Positions 54,601 to 64,000 of a stretch of 64,000 nucleotides of DNA are shown piece after piece. The stretch covers positions 19,737,930 to 19,801,929 of the forward strand of contig CM034549.1 in NCBI GenBank assembly GCA_020055645.1, read 5' to 3'. The position numbers and the translations under genes were made by a program. Each line of letters starts with the position of its first letter. The first letter of the stretch is position 1. The notes beneath the pieces were generated by a model, which saw nothing but the letters and a program-made list of their open reading frames with translations, made no database searches and was not told the origin of the DNA. Source of the stretch: Tomocerus qinae. Lineage: Eukaryota > Arthropoda > Collembola > Entomobryomorpha > Tomoceridae.

Positions 54601-56147
54601 GGGAAAATAATGGAGAAGGACGCAAGAAGGGAAATGTCAAAAGACAAACAGACAGAACACAAGAGTCAGAGTCAAGTCAACTCAAGTCATGAGGAATTCA
54701 CTGAGAAGGTTCAGGTCATAAAAGATTCCTTTTCTTTGTTCTGTCTGTCCATCCGCTGCTACCTCTATTCATCCACATCCAAGACCAAGATCAAACTACC
54801 ATCCGAACATTCCACTCTCTCATATCTTTTCTTTTTTTAAATAGACTATCGGTCGAGACATTCGGTTTCCTGTCAGACAGTCTCTTCCTTAGACGTCCCT
54901 TCCACTCCAATAGCTACCCTCAATATCCCTTTTTACGTCTATGTTAATGTGTTACATATTATATCTATCATACACTCTATCCCATTTCCTCTCAAACCCT
55001 AACAGTTCTCCAACACTTATGGATTTACTAGCTACTTACTTATTCTATTAATTTATCATCATCATCATGCAAATCCATTTTATCTATTTATTACGCAAGT
55101 AATATATAAGATATTGTATGATACAGATGATATTGGAATCTAATAATCTATTTTTTAAGATATACCACAAAATATTTCTCTACAACATGATTTTGTAAAT
55201 GCAATCGTAGTTAACACTTGAAGTAGCAATATTTTTTTTAAATACTCGTGGATGCATAATTTCAATTGTTATTGGTAAACACTCTTATTGTGTATTTTTT
55301 GGAAATACCTGAAAGCTATGTGAATGAAAGTTTTATGAATGTGCATGTTGTACACGTCCTAGCGTGCAACGCACATGTAGGTAGACATGCTCTGTTCTGT
55401 AAGTAACGTCGTGCTAAAAACCAGTAGTCAGTAAGTAACTGTAAATGGTGCTACTTATAGTAGACACTATTGTAAGTAGTACTATGCCCTTGAAATGACT
55501 ATAATGCTAAAAGGAGATGATGCGAAAGAAAAGAGAGGAAGTGTAGTATAAAAGGGGTAGATGAAAGTGCATATATATTAAAGGAAGGAAAAGGCAATCA
55601 ATAATTGAATTGAATTCATCGAGTGAAATGTAATGAAATGATGTGAGGAGGAAGTTACCGCATTTGCCGATGTATTTGACGGTGATATTTCTTGCCAAAC
55701 GACAGGCTTGTCGATCCAACTCACATCGATTACGATGATATCGACCATCAGACCCTGTTTCAAAACATAAAACCATTTCATTCAAATAATTACAGATTCC
55801 GAGTGTCTTTTTCCACAGAACAAACATAGTGCATAGGTGATATTATTATTTGAATAGGGTATAGTAAAGTATAGGTAATAAAAGAATATGTAAATACCGC
55901 AGACAGGAACAGAGTCGTCACTGTCTCCGTAGTTGGGACAAGACGCCGGGCATTCACACGTGGCTCGGTGACCATCAGATGAGGGGACACACCTCGATCC
56001 GTAAAGACACGCTTTGTCAGCACATGGGTCGGGCATATCTGCCGGATACAAGTAACAACACGAACTTAGTTCCATTAATTCCCAACAAGTTAGTAAAACG
56101 ATGGTTATTGACAATGCTGCCGAAGCAGCCCGCGGATTTCTATTCAT
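12821..56147 (-). CDS. agrn: Agrin, complete secreted proteoglycan-type gene
   Basis: Thirty-two exons join in phase into 1826 codons. The ATG at 56147 has an in-frame TGA eight codons upstream and starts a signal peptide ([11 protein letters not shown]). Exon ends: 56147-55898, 55754-55659, 48272-48159, 47643-47542, 45312-45193, 45007-44912, 33962-33846, 33410-33315, 31553-31527, 30319-30225, 29859-29733, 28828-28604, 27365-27042, 26890-26738, 23516-23226, 22556-22413, 21448-21324, 21067-20953, 20399-20140, 19397-19262, 18125-17979, 17859-17676, 17586-17359, 17258-16825, 16718-16454, 16191-16027, 15935-15676, 15601-15529, 15233-15039, 14804-14594, 13264-13117, 12978-12821. Kazal, laminin-EGF, Kazal, then EGF/LG order identifies agrin rather than perlecan. 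Agrin is a basement-membrane heparan sulfate proteoglycan that organises synapses in vertebrates; its role in arthropods is poorly known. NtA and SEA domains are not seen. Vertebrate agrin is about 2000 residues. Confidence 0.92.
15039..15233 (-). other. Acidic, frame-neutral exon inside agrin LG3
   Basis: 195 nt, phase 2 to 2, adding 65 residues of which about 26 are Asp or Glu and only two Lys or Arg. It interrupts LG3 after FPRKVAKQ. It contains [12 protein letters not shown], a Ser-Gly flanked by acids as in glycosaminoglycan attachment sites. Skipping it joins the flanking exons with CA plus A (Gln) and restores a normal-length LG strand order. The donor (AAAG then GTTCTT) is weak, which fits optional use. 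Confidence 0.7.
15676..16718 (-). other. Agrin LG domain 2 and EGF-3
   Basis: Exons 16718-16454, 16191-16027 and 15935-15676. The LG fold is seen in [31 protein letters not shown] and [19 protein letters not shown]. At the C-terminal end the usual GC motif reads [12 protein letters not shown], so the disulfide typical of LG1 and LG3 appears absent. EGF-3 ([19 protein letters not shown]) follows on the last exon. Confidence 0.88.
16825..18125 (-). other. Agrin EGF-1, LG domain 1 and EGF-2
   Basis: EGF-1 is on 18125-17979 (six Cys, ending [17 protein letters not shown]). LG1 covers 17859-17676, 17586-17359 and the start of 17258-16825, with the [12 protein letters not shown] motif and closing Cys at VSQCPV. 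The third exon continues through a long Thr/Ser/Asn-rich spacer and EGF-2 (NPCQNHGLC ... [10 protein letters not shown]), finished on the next exon. The donor after EGF-2 (GTTTAA) is weak but the phase fits. Confidence 0.88.
19262..19397 (-). other. Agrin EB-like Cys module
   Basis: One 136-nt exon coding [10 protein letters not shown] ... [15 protein letters not shown]. The closely spaced Cys with the CxCxxGF motif resembles the EB module of nematode and insect extracellular proteins, or a short EGF variant. It sits between the linker and the first true EGF. Confidence 0.6.
20140..20399 (-). other. Agrin Ser/Gly-rich linker exon
   Basis: Eighty-seven residues with no Cys, rich in Ser, Gly, Asp and His. 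It contains [11 protein letters not shown], a Ser-Gly next to acidic residues, a plausible glycosaminoglycan attachment site. It lies where vertebrate agrin carries its Ser/Thr regions around the SEA domain. No SEA fold signature is visible in it. Confidence 0.7.
20953..21448 (-). other. Agrin Kazal module 8
   Basis: Exons 21448-21324 and 21067-20953, split in phase 0 just before [14 protein letters not shown]. It follows the laminin-EGF pair, matching the position of the last Kazal module of vertebrate agrin. Confidence 0.88.
22413..23516 (-). other. Agrin laminin-EGF modules 1 and 2
   Basis: Exons 23516-23226 and 22556-22413. The first has a basic, Thr-rich lead-in ([14 protein letters not shown]), a short [12 protein letters not shown] Cys stretch, then [13 protein letters not shown] ... 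[10 protein letters not shown]. The second has [13 protein letters not shown] ... [11 protein letters not shown]. The eight-Cys laminin-EGF pattern with the C-x-x-C-x-x-G-(F/Y)-(W/L)-G ending is clear. Two such modules before a further Kazal module is diagnostic of agrin. Confidence 0.9.
23517..24050. other. Agrin intron part and LRRC56 5' region
   Basis: AT-rich intron sequence on the left of the nested gene. It should hold the nested gene's promoter, but no clear element is seen. Confidence 0.4.
24051..25173 (+). CDS. LRRC56: LRRC56-like leucine-rich repeat protein
   Basis: Two exons, 24051-24245 and 24343-25173, join in phase 0 into 341 residues. The N-terminal 65 residues are charged. 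Leucine-rich repeats run from about residue 96 to 210, with the LRRC56-type features [33 protein letters not shown] and [15 protein letters not shown]. The tail is polar and has a Lys-rich stretch near residue 265 (KKKKRKNKE). LRRC56 (ODA8 in green algae) is needed to load outer dynein arms onto motile cilia and flagella through intraflagellar transport. The gene is nested antisense in the agrin intron between 26737 and 23517, so it must use its own promoter. An AATAAA lies near 25330. Human LRRC56 is longer, about 540 residues, mostly in the tail. Confidence 0.8.
25174..26737. other. Agrin intron right of the nested gene
   Basis: About 1.6 kb with a candidate AATAAA for the LRRC56-like gene near 25330. 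No other exon or repeat is supported. Confidence 0.4.
26738..26890 (-). other. Agrin lustrin-like Cys module
   Basis: One 153-nt exon, phase 1 to 1, placed between Kazal 7 and the laminin-EGF pair. Its Cys pattern, with [18 protein letters not shown] at the end, resembles the lustrin-type Cys-rich repeat (CP-G-xC ... CC) of extracellular invertebrate proteins. I do not recall this module in vertebrate agrin. Function is unknown; family assignment is by motif only. Confidence 0.6.
27042..33962 (-). other. Agrin Kazal modules 4-7
   Basis: Module 4 (33962-33846 and 33410-33315) follows the same phase-1 split as modules 1-3. Module 5 (30319-30225 and 29859-29733) is split in phase 0 before the PVVCG motif, and its second exon opens with a Ser run coded by a TCA repeat. 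Modules 6 (28828-28604) and 7 (27365-27042) are each on a single exon. Module 6 ends in four Ala (GCT repeat). Module 7 begins with a Gly/Ser-rich stretch of about 35 residues before its first Cys. The exon structure therefore divides the array into groups. Confidence 0.88.
31527..31553 (-). other. 27-nt agrin microexon between Kazal 4 and 5
   Basis: Flanked by a strong 3' splice site (pyrimidine-rich tract then TTTGCAG) and a strong donor (GACG then GTAAGA). It is 27 nt, phase 1 to phase 1, coding about nine residues (LIRDFNRD core). It keeps the frame whether included or skipped: the preceding exon ends TGC A and the following starts AT GGT. Nothing else in the intron between 33314 and 30320 looks like an exon. 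Confidence 0.65.
33963..44911. other. Largest agrin intron (10.9 kb)
   Basis: Separates Kazal modules 3 and 4. No convincing exon, RNA gene or transposase was seen on either strand. Composition is AT-rich with short TA/TAG-rich tracts. Confidence 0.5.
45313..47541. other. Agrin intron between Kazal 2 and 3
   Basis: About 2.2 kb, AT-rich, with no exon or repeat I can support. Confidence 0.4.
49008..49069. repeat. Short direct repeat
   Basis: CTCGATCTGTGTTT occurs at about 49008 and again at about 49056, with a partial third copy (ATGATCTGTGTGTG) between. It may be the edge of an unrecognised element that ends in the AATAAATAAATAAA tract near 49210. Confidence 0.35.
49361..49430. repeat. Dispersed repeat copy, related to 12175-12244
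   Basis: Shares TCATTTTGAAATTCA and flanking AATTAAAC, GTTAAT and TAATGCCTA-like blocks, in the same order, with 12175-12244 inside the 1.5-kb element. It is probably an old fragment of the same transposon family. Confidence 0.5.
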
Positions 56148-59100
56148 AGTGTCTCTCCTTCTTCCAAGTCACACACACTAAAACTTCCGAGATGAGAGCA
56201 AGAAAATAGCACACTACACTTCGATTCTGTCTTTCGCTCTGGCTTTTCTTTTCAACTTGAGCTTACTTAGTCCGTTCTACATACTTCTTTCTCTCCTTTT
56301 TCACCACAGTGGAATTAAAAGACGATTACGACAATTCGATTACATCACTTGGACTAATCTTTCCCGTAATCTTTACCCTTAGCTTTAATTTACTGCTTTA
56401 AGACAATGATGGATTGCTTGGCTGTAAAAAAACTACCTAAATACTAGTAGTACATACCTACGTGTGATATTAAATAGCCTATATACTCATACAGAGTGTG
56501 TTTTCCTAGTAAAATGGGATATATCGACAATTCAGTCTTAGTCATAACCCATTTTTGAGAATAATCGAGTGATAAGCTAATTGCGTAGCACGTACTAGTA
56601 GCCACTCTTAATAATACGCTTGTCTAGATGTCTGCGCTTGAGATGGATGGATTCCTGTTAGAGAGAGAAGGAAATTAATCTGTGACTCGTCTACTTGTTA
56701 GTCTTTTGCCCTAATGGGTTTAATGGGGCTTTCAAAGTTTTGCTGTCTATAATAGGTACCTCTTTATATTGGCTAATGATAAGTATCCAATTATCTTTCT
56801 ATTGCTCCACTTAAGTCTGATAGTTCTTCTAATCTTCTAATTACACTAATTTTCTACAAAGTGAAATTTACAAGGATTATTGATGTCTTTCCCTCCTCCA
56901 TGTCTAAACACTACCTATATTTCCCCTAATCCTTCCGTAGTAATTGATAACCCATCCTCCTCCTATTTGTATCTATTATGTATATAGTAGCAATAGGAGG
57001 TGACCAACAAGTGTTAGACGAAATAAATAATGTATGTTTATCGACAAACTGTAAAATAGTATATTTTTAGTAGGTATAATGTGCAGTGTCTCTACTAAAG
57101 AACGTAGGATGACTGTTTCTGTATAAACTAGCTGTATGTAAAGTAGGGTAGGGATGTTTAGAAAAGCACGTGCTTGTGCAATGCCCAGCAATCCAATGGG
57201 ACCGGGTGAAAAATCCGTTGCCTGAAAGCAGTAAAGTTATTATTGTGAAAAGTAGGAAAGTGTAGCTAGCGTGAGGCTGAGACTCCTGACAAGACGCAAT
57301 TCACAGAGCTGAGTAAGAAAATTCAAATAGGTCCTACCTACCTATGTATGTATGAATGAAAAAGGATAAAGAATGTAGCAGGTGGAATAGAGTGTCTTCA
57401 CAAGGTAGGTGAGAGTAAAAAATTCGCCGAATTGGAGAGAGGCAAGGAGTGGTGTTCGCTAACTAGGTGATCTAAATGAGAAAGCTGAGATTGTTTGTAA
57501 GTAGTGTAGCGTGGGCTTCTTGGACAGAATTGAGTGGACTAGGTTAAGGAGCGTTCCGAAGGAATAGAATCAGAATTGAGAATGGTTGATGGTTGGAATC
57601 TGGGCTGGCGTGGCAGGCGGGTAGGCAATGAGAGAAGCACCAAGTAGAGAACAGAATAGACTAGTATAATAGTAGTATGTAGTAGTCTCTGGGAAGAAGA
57701 CGAAGAAGGAAGGAGCGAAGGCTAAGCTGCACATAGTAGTAGTAGTAGCTCAGAACAGAATTTTCTGAGTGTTGAAAACATTAGAACTGTTAAAAGCAAC
57801 ACGCTTGCCTACTCTTCTTCTTCTTTCTGTTATGCACCAGTAGGTACAACTATAATATAACCTTTCTCCCTACTACTCTACTAATATCTTAGGATGCTGG
57901 GAACAGAACCACCACTAATACATAGTTCACTAGACTTGACTACATAATACACACAAAAGACACTATATAATCTCCTCCTGCTACTATCCATGTCTGTTTT
58001 CTGTGTACCACTCTATACCATGCATGGGTGTGTGACTTTGTTGGCGGAGTTACACAAGGCAAGAGAAAGCAACGGGTCTTTTCATCTTCTGTGTTCTCTT
58101 CACTTTCTGTCCTGTCTCATGCTTAACTACACTACATTATTACTACCTAGTACCTCAACCTATTACCATTATACTCCTGAATTTGTTACTTGCCTTCAAC
58201 CGGCACTTCCTAACGAGACACACTACACTCCTTAATGCACACTGTACTAGGTACACCACATACAGAAATAATACATACATACAAGCAGAATAATATCCAC
58301 TACAACATACACACAGTTATTCCTGAAATATTCATCCTCCGCTGTCTACAAACCTTTCCCTGGCAATAACTACTTACTTACTTTCATTCTACTTAAGGTT
58401 AACTCAACTGAACCCTTTCTCTCCCAAATTAATACTGGCTACTTACTCCTCATTCTTTCCAACAAAAACACTAACTCCTCAAAAATGTCATCGTCCCCTT
58501 TGTCTTCACTACCCCAAAAAGCCCAAATACGTGCATACATACTAATAAACTATTTACCAGTCCAGCTCTAATTTTCTCTATGTACATATCAGTCTCATGC
58601 ATCAACTTATAATACTCTACCACGTACAAACTCTCAGCATCACAGATTTCAGTCTTATTTCCATTTGCATATTTGTTCAAAGGTCGACATGTGCTTCCTA
58701 GCTAGACTTTCACATACCTAACGACAATGCAATCCTAACGGAAAACGCATGCAGGAATTTACCAACTTTAATTAATTTCACTGTTGGGGAACTTGCCGCA
58801 AAATTAGAAAAAGACGCATAAATTATTTTCACTTTCTCTCAGTTTCTACTACTACCAACTTTCTTCTACCGGAAACAATGATGATGATGATGTTAATAGT
58901 GAAGAGCATGATAATCGAGTTGGGCAAAACTTTTTTTACCTCTCAACTCTACTCATATGTGAAAACTTTACTATAATATCCTGCCTCCGAGAAACTGCAA
59001 ATGTGACCTAAAAACTAATCGGGTATTTTCATTGGGAAACAGATAAACATCTGCATACTCCCTCTGAAATTTCAATTAAACATTCGAGAAATATTTACCT

Positions 59101-62100
59101 ACATGCAACTAATTTTACTGATAATATAGTAGTATATACAAAATGCTGACTGTAATTACTTAAGTTGCATAAAAATTATTACTATTGAATGAGCCTGCCA
59201 AGTATAGCTGTTCCAAATCTTCTTAAAAGACCCGTCACATATAAACCACCGTAGTAGTAAGTAGTGTCTTGAGCCTATCCCTAGGGAACATCAATAATAC
59301 ATTCTAAATCTTTTCCCTTGTCCCAGCACTATAGAGTCATCATCACCTTTTCCAAACCATATCCCTTCTGCGTCTCCTCACAATATCCCTTGTCTTGTGT
59401 TTAAGTTTTTCATAGAGCTCCTGTCGTATTTCACTAAGTCCTTTTGGTATACTGAATATGTGTATTATAGAGTGGCAAACCAAACCGACGCAGTTCCATT
59501 ATCTTTTGGCCAGGCTCTAGCTACTTCGAGTCCACCATACATACTTAAGACACATCGTAGTTACATCAGCATCGTATAGCAAATGTCTTTTTCCTCTCTT
59601 CATCATCCCTTGCTCAAATAGAACTGAGAAAATAGATATAATGGAAAGCAATACAATGGAGAATATCAGCTCGTTCACTTGAATGCCATCATTTTACTCT
59701 GCGTAAGTCCTTATAGTACTAGTACTCTGCTAAATACAATATTATAGGTTATATTAGCTAAAGCAAATAGTATGTTATATAGTGAGAATTCTGTACGGAA
59801 TGATAATAAGTATTTATGGAGCAGAGTAACGCACGTAGTGATGCCACACACGCGTTTGTTCGTACGTTACTTTAGTTGAATGTTACTTTACATTACTAAT
59901 CCATTCAACATCACTTCCTTCTTTCCCTCTTCATTTTATTACCATCTTGCATGATTCTTTACATCTGATAAAGAGTTTTGAAGACTTAACTGAAAAACTT
60001 GACTCCTGCTTTCACTTTACGTACTTTCACTCCCATTTACCATTCTCCCTTTTTACTGCTCATTCCATTCTACATTTTGTAATATCATAGAAAAGTATTA
60101 ACATACAAATGATAGGAAAACGGGTACTGGTATGTACACATTACGTTTATTGTTGAGAATTCATGGTGAGCAGAACTCGGTTGCGTTTCACATACCACTT
60201 ATATTAGTCAGCACAGAATAAAACCTTGCTACTATTAAACTCATTGTATTCTACTTGTCCCCTGCTAAATAGCTTTCACATGTCATTATGAATACTTAAA
60301 TTTTAATGGAATTTTGTGGCAGAGAATAAAAGTGAGATTTGCATTTGCAATTTAGAAAAGTCAGTGTAACTTTTAGTCCTCAACTTTCCTGTCTTGTTCT
60401 CCTTGAGATGAAAATGTAATACTCATATTGCCTTTAAAAGGAGGTACTACTCTGCTACTGTAGGAGAAGAGTTATTAAATAAAGTTGACAGAATCCTTGA
60501 AATAGTAGCAATTTGAATCTCTTCCATGTACGTATAAAAAGTGATGGAAGTATTGATAAAAAAATTCATTACATAAATAGAAGGCTTTTATCTCATGAAT
60601 GTGTGTAGGCAGCTGAGTAGCAGCAAAGAAGAATGTCTAAGAATAAGCGCTAGTCATGCTTCCAAGTGGGGGTCAAGTCTATCGATGAAAAGAAGCTTCA
60701 GGAGGGAAACTAACAAGAAAGATTCCCCGTAGAGACTGACAGTCGGAAAACCTGAAACTAAATTTCATTAAGTACCTGTCTACAAAACCACTATACTTAG
60801 AATGCACTGTAACTTTTTATTATTGGCAACAGTAAGGAACGTTGATGTTGATAACAAATCAATAATTGTACTAAGATCCGGATCTGGCATTTGTGAATAA
60901 CGTAAAGGAATTACATTAAACCCCACATACCTATCAACATACTTTATAAAATTCTTTAAGATAGGTACTTATAGAGTAGTTTTTAAAGATTGTACTATGT
61001 AGAAACATTAGTAGTTGCAAACAGGTTTGTGATTTGTCCTGCAGACTTTTTTCATTACACTTAAAATTTAAGTGCCATTGCAGTTGGTTTGAAATAAATG
61101 TCATTGAATACAAAACGGGAAAGGAAAAAATGAAAAGAGAAACTTATTGCAGGGACTACTGTATGCAGTCGGAGGTACTTTAACTTAGGCAAAGAAAATC
61201 TTAGCAATAAACTTTTGCTCTTTCCGCCTCGTCTTCAATTCGATTATACATGATGCTGTAGTTTAGTTCGTTGAAGTGAGTGTGTGTATTGTATTTTATT
61301 TATTCTGCTCTCCGTTTGACTTTACTCGTGTCTACTCAACCTCAACCCGTTAGAAACACAATGAGAAAGGCATAAAGAAATGCTGTCATTTGCTTTAGCC
61401 TTTATACACTTTCTCACAACAGAGAAATCAAAAAGGGAAAATATCAGGAAGGAAATACTAGGGACTTGGTAACTGTAACTGTCATAAACATTTGCCCATA
61501 GATTTCCTTCCACTTATCTACGTACTTGTATATATTTGTACACATATGTATAGTTAACATAATATATACACATAAATATGTACTGTCTCTTAAAGATGTG
61601 ACTGACTGCCTATAAACTACATACTTTGTATCTGCACAAATATATCATTTTGCCAACCAAATGCACATAGGAAGAATATATCTGTATAAAAATCTGTATT
61701 TTAGCAACGTATCTCGACCTATCTCATCCATTTGTTCCGCATTCAAGATCTATATCTCTATATAAACATTTGTTACACTCTTACAGATGTAATACTGTAT
61801 TGTACATATAGGTACAGCTATTACTTAGATGTATGTAGTAGATAGCAATACATATATTACAATACATAATACCCTGTACACATTCACGTACTTATAAGAC
61901 TCTGTTAACTTCTTTCCTTCCTAGTCATTTTTCTTGTTTCATCTCCTTTGTGTTTTCTACATGAGTTTTCTACGTCGATTCATTTCCTTTGATCCGATTA
62001 CTTTTCTTTGGTTTTTAACTTCCAGTTTCTTTCTCTCTTTCTCTGGTTTCCACATTTTTATCGATGATTAATGCACTTATTTTTACAACTTCATCTCCAT

Positions 62101-64000
62101 ATGCACATAAATCCCATACGTTTCTACGATCTTTCTTCTTTACAGAACTACTTACTTTCGTACGTTCTTTAATTCGTGTGTAACATTATTTCCTTTATTC
62201 CTTATATCATATTCCACTGATATCTAACCCCTTTCTATACCACAAGATCTTCTGTCCATTACTGTACGGTATGCCAGTATACCGCATCAAATATAGGGCA
62301 TTCTTTTCAAACAATATTCAGTTCTTATTCTACTACAAATTGTATAAATAGGATTAAGGTTTCTCTTCCTCGAATTCTTATATTCTTATCACTAAATCCT
62401 TTATTCTTTTTACCACTATTATTATACTTTCTACTATTACACAAATGTTTCGCAATATCTCATCAAAGACCTCCTACATTCGAATTCACTAACAAAATAA
62501 TTGAAGTTACTCTTCATTCAAAAGAACTTATTGAATAAAAAAGTAATTTATTTTACCAAAAAATCTTTTAAGCCGACTAACAGCATTACATTCGCCATTT
62601 ACAATCCTATTTCATTTACCAAATCACAAACCATTTCAGTACTAGCGCATACATACGTTTTACTACCAGTTCCTTATTTTCCTGACATTTTCATTTTCTA
62701 ACATTAATAAAATAGATATAATCTATCATATTGTAGATCATAGCTTGATTTAATCCTACAAAAATAAATTAAAGGTCAAGCAACTCATTCATTTATTAAC
62801 GTTTCCAATTTTTCCAAGAAAATTCCATGCTGTGAAAATACGTCGGTAGAAGCCATAAAGTAACCTCTAAGCTAATCTGTTTACGAAAGCTTAGAAATTC
62901 CTATTACGGGTATTCATATAAAACACAAATTGCAGTTTTATTACCAAAATAAACCGTGGTACCTTTTGAGAGTATGTTTTACGTACACTAAATTTTAAAT
63001 TGAATATGTTAGGTACATGTATAAGTCTGAAGAACTTAGATGGAAAGTATTCCAAAAAGTCTAGAAAACTCTTCAATTCGCATGCAGCTGCACTTTTAAT
63101 AAGATGGTCTACAGGGATCCTAAGTTTAATAACTTTATGTTCACTCAACGTGGAAAGGGAAAATTTTATATAGCCTATCAAAACGGAGGTATGTCCCGCA
63201 AAATCTTTGTGTGCGTAAACTAACGTAGTAAATTCAATTGGATTTCTAAAAATTCTTGTTGCTTATTAAAGAAAGGATCGCATCATATAATGTATAATGT
63301 TAGTACAGGGTACCATACCCTTTGATATAGGAATATTATATTAAGCATTGAAAACATGAGCTGAGCGTAAAGAAGTCCACAACTTTCTGTACACAAAAGT
63401 TTACTAATAAATTCTAGAAGAAGACTTTGAGATTTCACCCGTAATACGATGCGCACCATTTGATGCTTGCTGACGAAACAGAAATAAATGTTTTCTGAAA
63501 AGTGGAGAACATGAATAAAGTAAAAGGGAAAGAAAGTACATAATACGCATCACTAGTTCGTCTCCTTTTCCAAAAATAAAAGTTGTATTATAGGATTTAC
63601 AATGCAAAGAAAAGTACATACAAAGCAAGAACATATAAATACTCACGTACACACAATACCAAGACTAATATTGTACTTTACAACTGGTACTACAAGTATT
63701 TCAACATTAATATCATGTCGTTGAGAAGAAAATGATCAAAAGTTTTACTGTGCAAAAGAAAGTTTAAAAGTTTTTCAGATCACACATTGAAAAGAGAGGT
63801 AAGTTGGCAGACAAATCGCAAACGAATAGTCAAAACAAAGTACATAAATCTTGATTACTCCCTATCAACATCCAGAAACAAAGACAAGTTTTACTAATGT
63901 AAAGATTTCCGATGTGATTTAAAATAAACCTTCACGATGTGCTATTTGTTAGTCTACCACTATGTACATCTCTGCTTCTTCTATCTACACATCTTATGCA
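56148..64000. other. Upstream region of agrin, no gene supported
   Basis: Includes the agrin 5' UTR and promoter just above 56147, but no TATA box is clear. Small open frames occur, all with composition expected by chance. There is a strand-composition switch near 57.75 kb (purine-rich to the left, pyrimidine-rich to the right), and simple repeats such as TAGTAGTAG (57740) and GATGATGAT (58870). Confidence 0.5.

Larger units (their letters stand above)
48273..55658. other. Second-largest agrin intron (7.4 kb)
   Basis: Separates Kazal modules 1 and 2. It holds a dispersed repeat copy (49361-49430), a short direct repeat (49008-49069) and purine-rich tracts at about 49610-49920 and 53690-54010. 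No exon is supported. Confidence 0.5.
44912..56147 (-). other. Agrin signal peptide and Kazal modules 1-3
   Basis: Three follistatin-type modules, each made of a Cys-rich EGF-like half plus a Kazal half. Each is split by an intron immediately after the PVCG motif, in phase 1: exon pairs 56147-55898/55754-55659, 48272-48159/47643-47542 and 45312-45193/45007-44912. The second exon of each pair starts with SDG and carries the Kazal Cys pattern (for example [17 protein letters not shown]). Every module boundary is also phase 1, so whole modules could be gained or lost without frame change. Confidence 0.9.

Noticed and set aside
54541-54840. 99-codon plus-strand open frame in a purine-rich stretch of an agrin intron
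   Set aside because: Charged low-complexity translation explained by base composition; no domain and no splice partner.
12821-56147. Perlecan as an alternative identity for the large gene
   Set aside because: No Ig or LDL-receptor repeats, and many Kazal modules followed by a laminin-EGF pair and another Kazal, which is the agrin order.
62891-63181. 96-codon minus-strand open frame upstream of agrin
   Set aside because: No recognisable motif, AT-driven residue composition (Phe, Lys, Ile, Asn), and no convincing splice or start context.

Overview
The window is a stretch of animal nuclear DNA, AT-rich, with genes split by GT-AG introns. Content points to an arthropod, most likely an insect: a chemosensory gustatory receptor of the insect type lies next to a large agrin gene, and a Tc1/mariner-type transposon remnant sits between genes. 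The species cannot be named from sequence alone.

Layout, left to right. (1) 245-3484, minus strand: at least nine exons of a CFAP69-like cilia/flagella gene, running off the left edge. (2) 3750-4864: a mariner-type element rebuilt as a foldback with two 410-bp arms. (3) 5352-6212, plus: a small three-exon EF-hand protein. (4) 6352-7896, minus: a complete four-exon gustatory receptor, convergent with the EF-hand gene; their 3' ends probably overlap. (5) 7897-12820: AT-rich intergenic DNA ending in a 1.5-kb inverted-repeat element that stops 25 bp short of the agrin stop codon. (6) 12821-56147, minus: one agrin gene. I could join 32 coding exons with every reading phase matching, giving 1826 codons from signal peptide to stop. 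(7) 24051-25173, plus: an LRRC56-like gene nested antisense in an agrin intron. (8) 56148-64000: upstream of agrin, with no gene I can support.

The agrin protein reads: signal peptide, five follistatin/Kazal modules each split over two exons, two single-exon Kazal modules, a lustrin-like Cys module, two laminin-EGF modules, an eighth Kazal module, a Ser/Thr/Gly-rich linker, an EB-like Cys module, then EGF-LG-EGF-LG-EGF-LG. I see no NtA or SEA domain. Two frame-neutral exons stand out: a 27-nt microexon between Kazal modules 4 and 5, and a 195-nt exon that would put about 65 very acidic residues, with a glycosaminoglycan-type Ser-Gly site, inside the last LG domain. That LG domain is the receptor-binding part of vertebrate agrin, so the exon is the best candidate here for something undescribed.

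Two unrelated motile-cilium genes (CFAP69-like and LRRC56-like) fall in the same window; this may be chance. Gene identities come from recalled family signatures, not from database searches.
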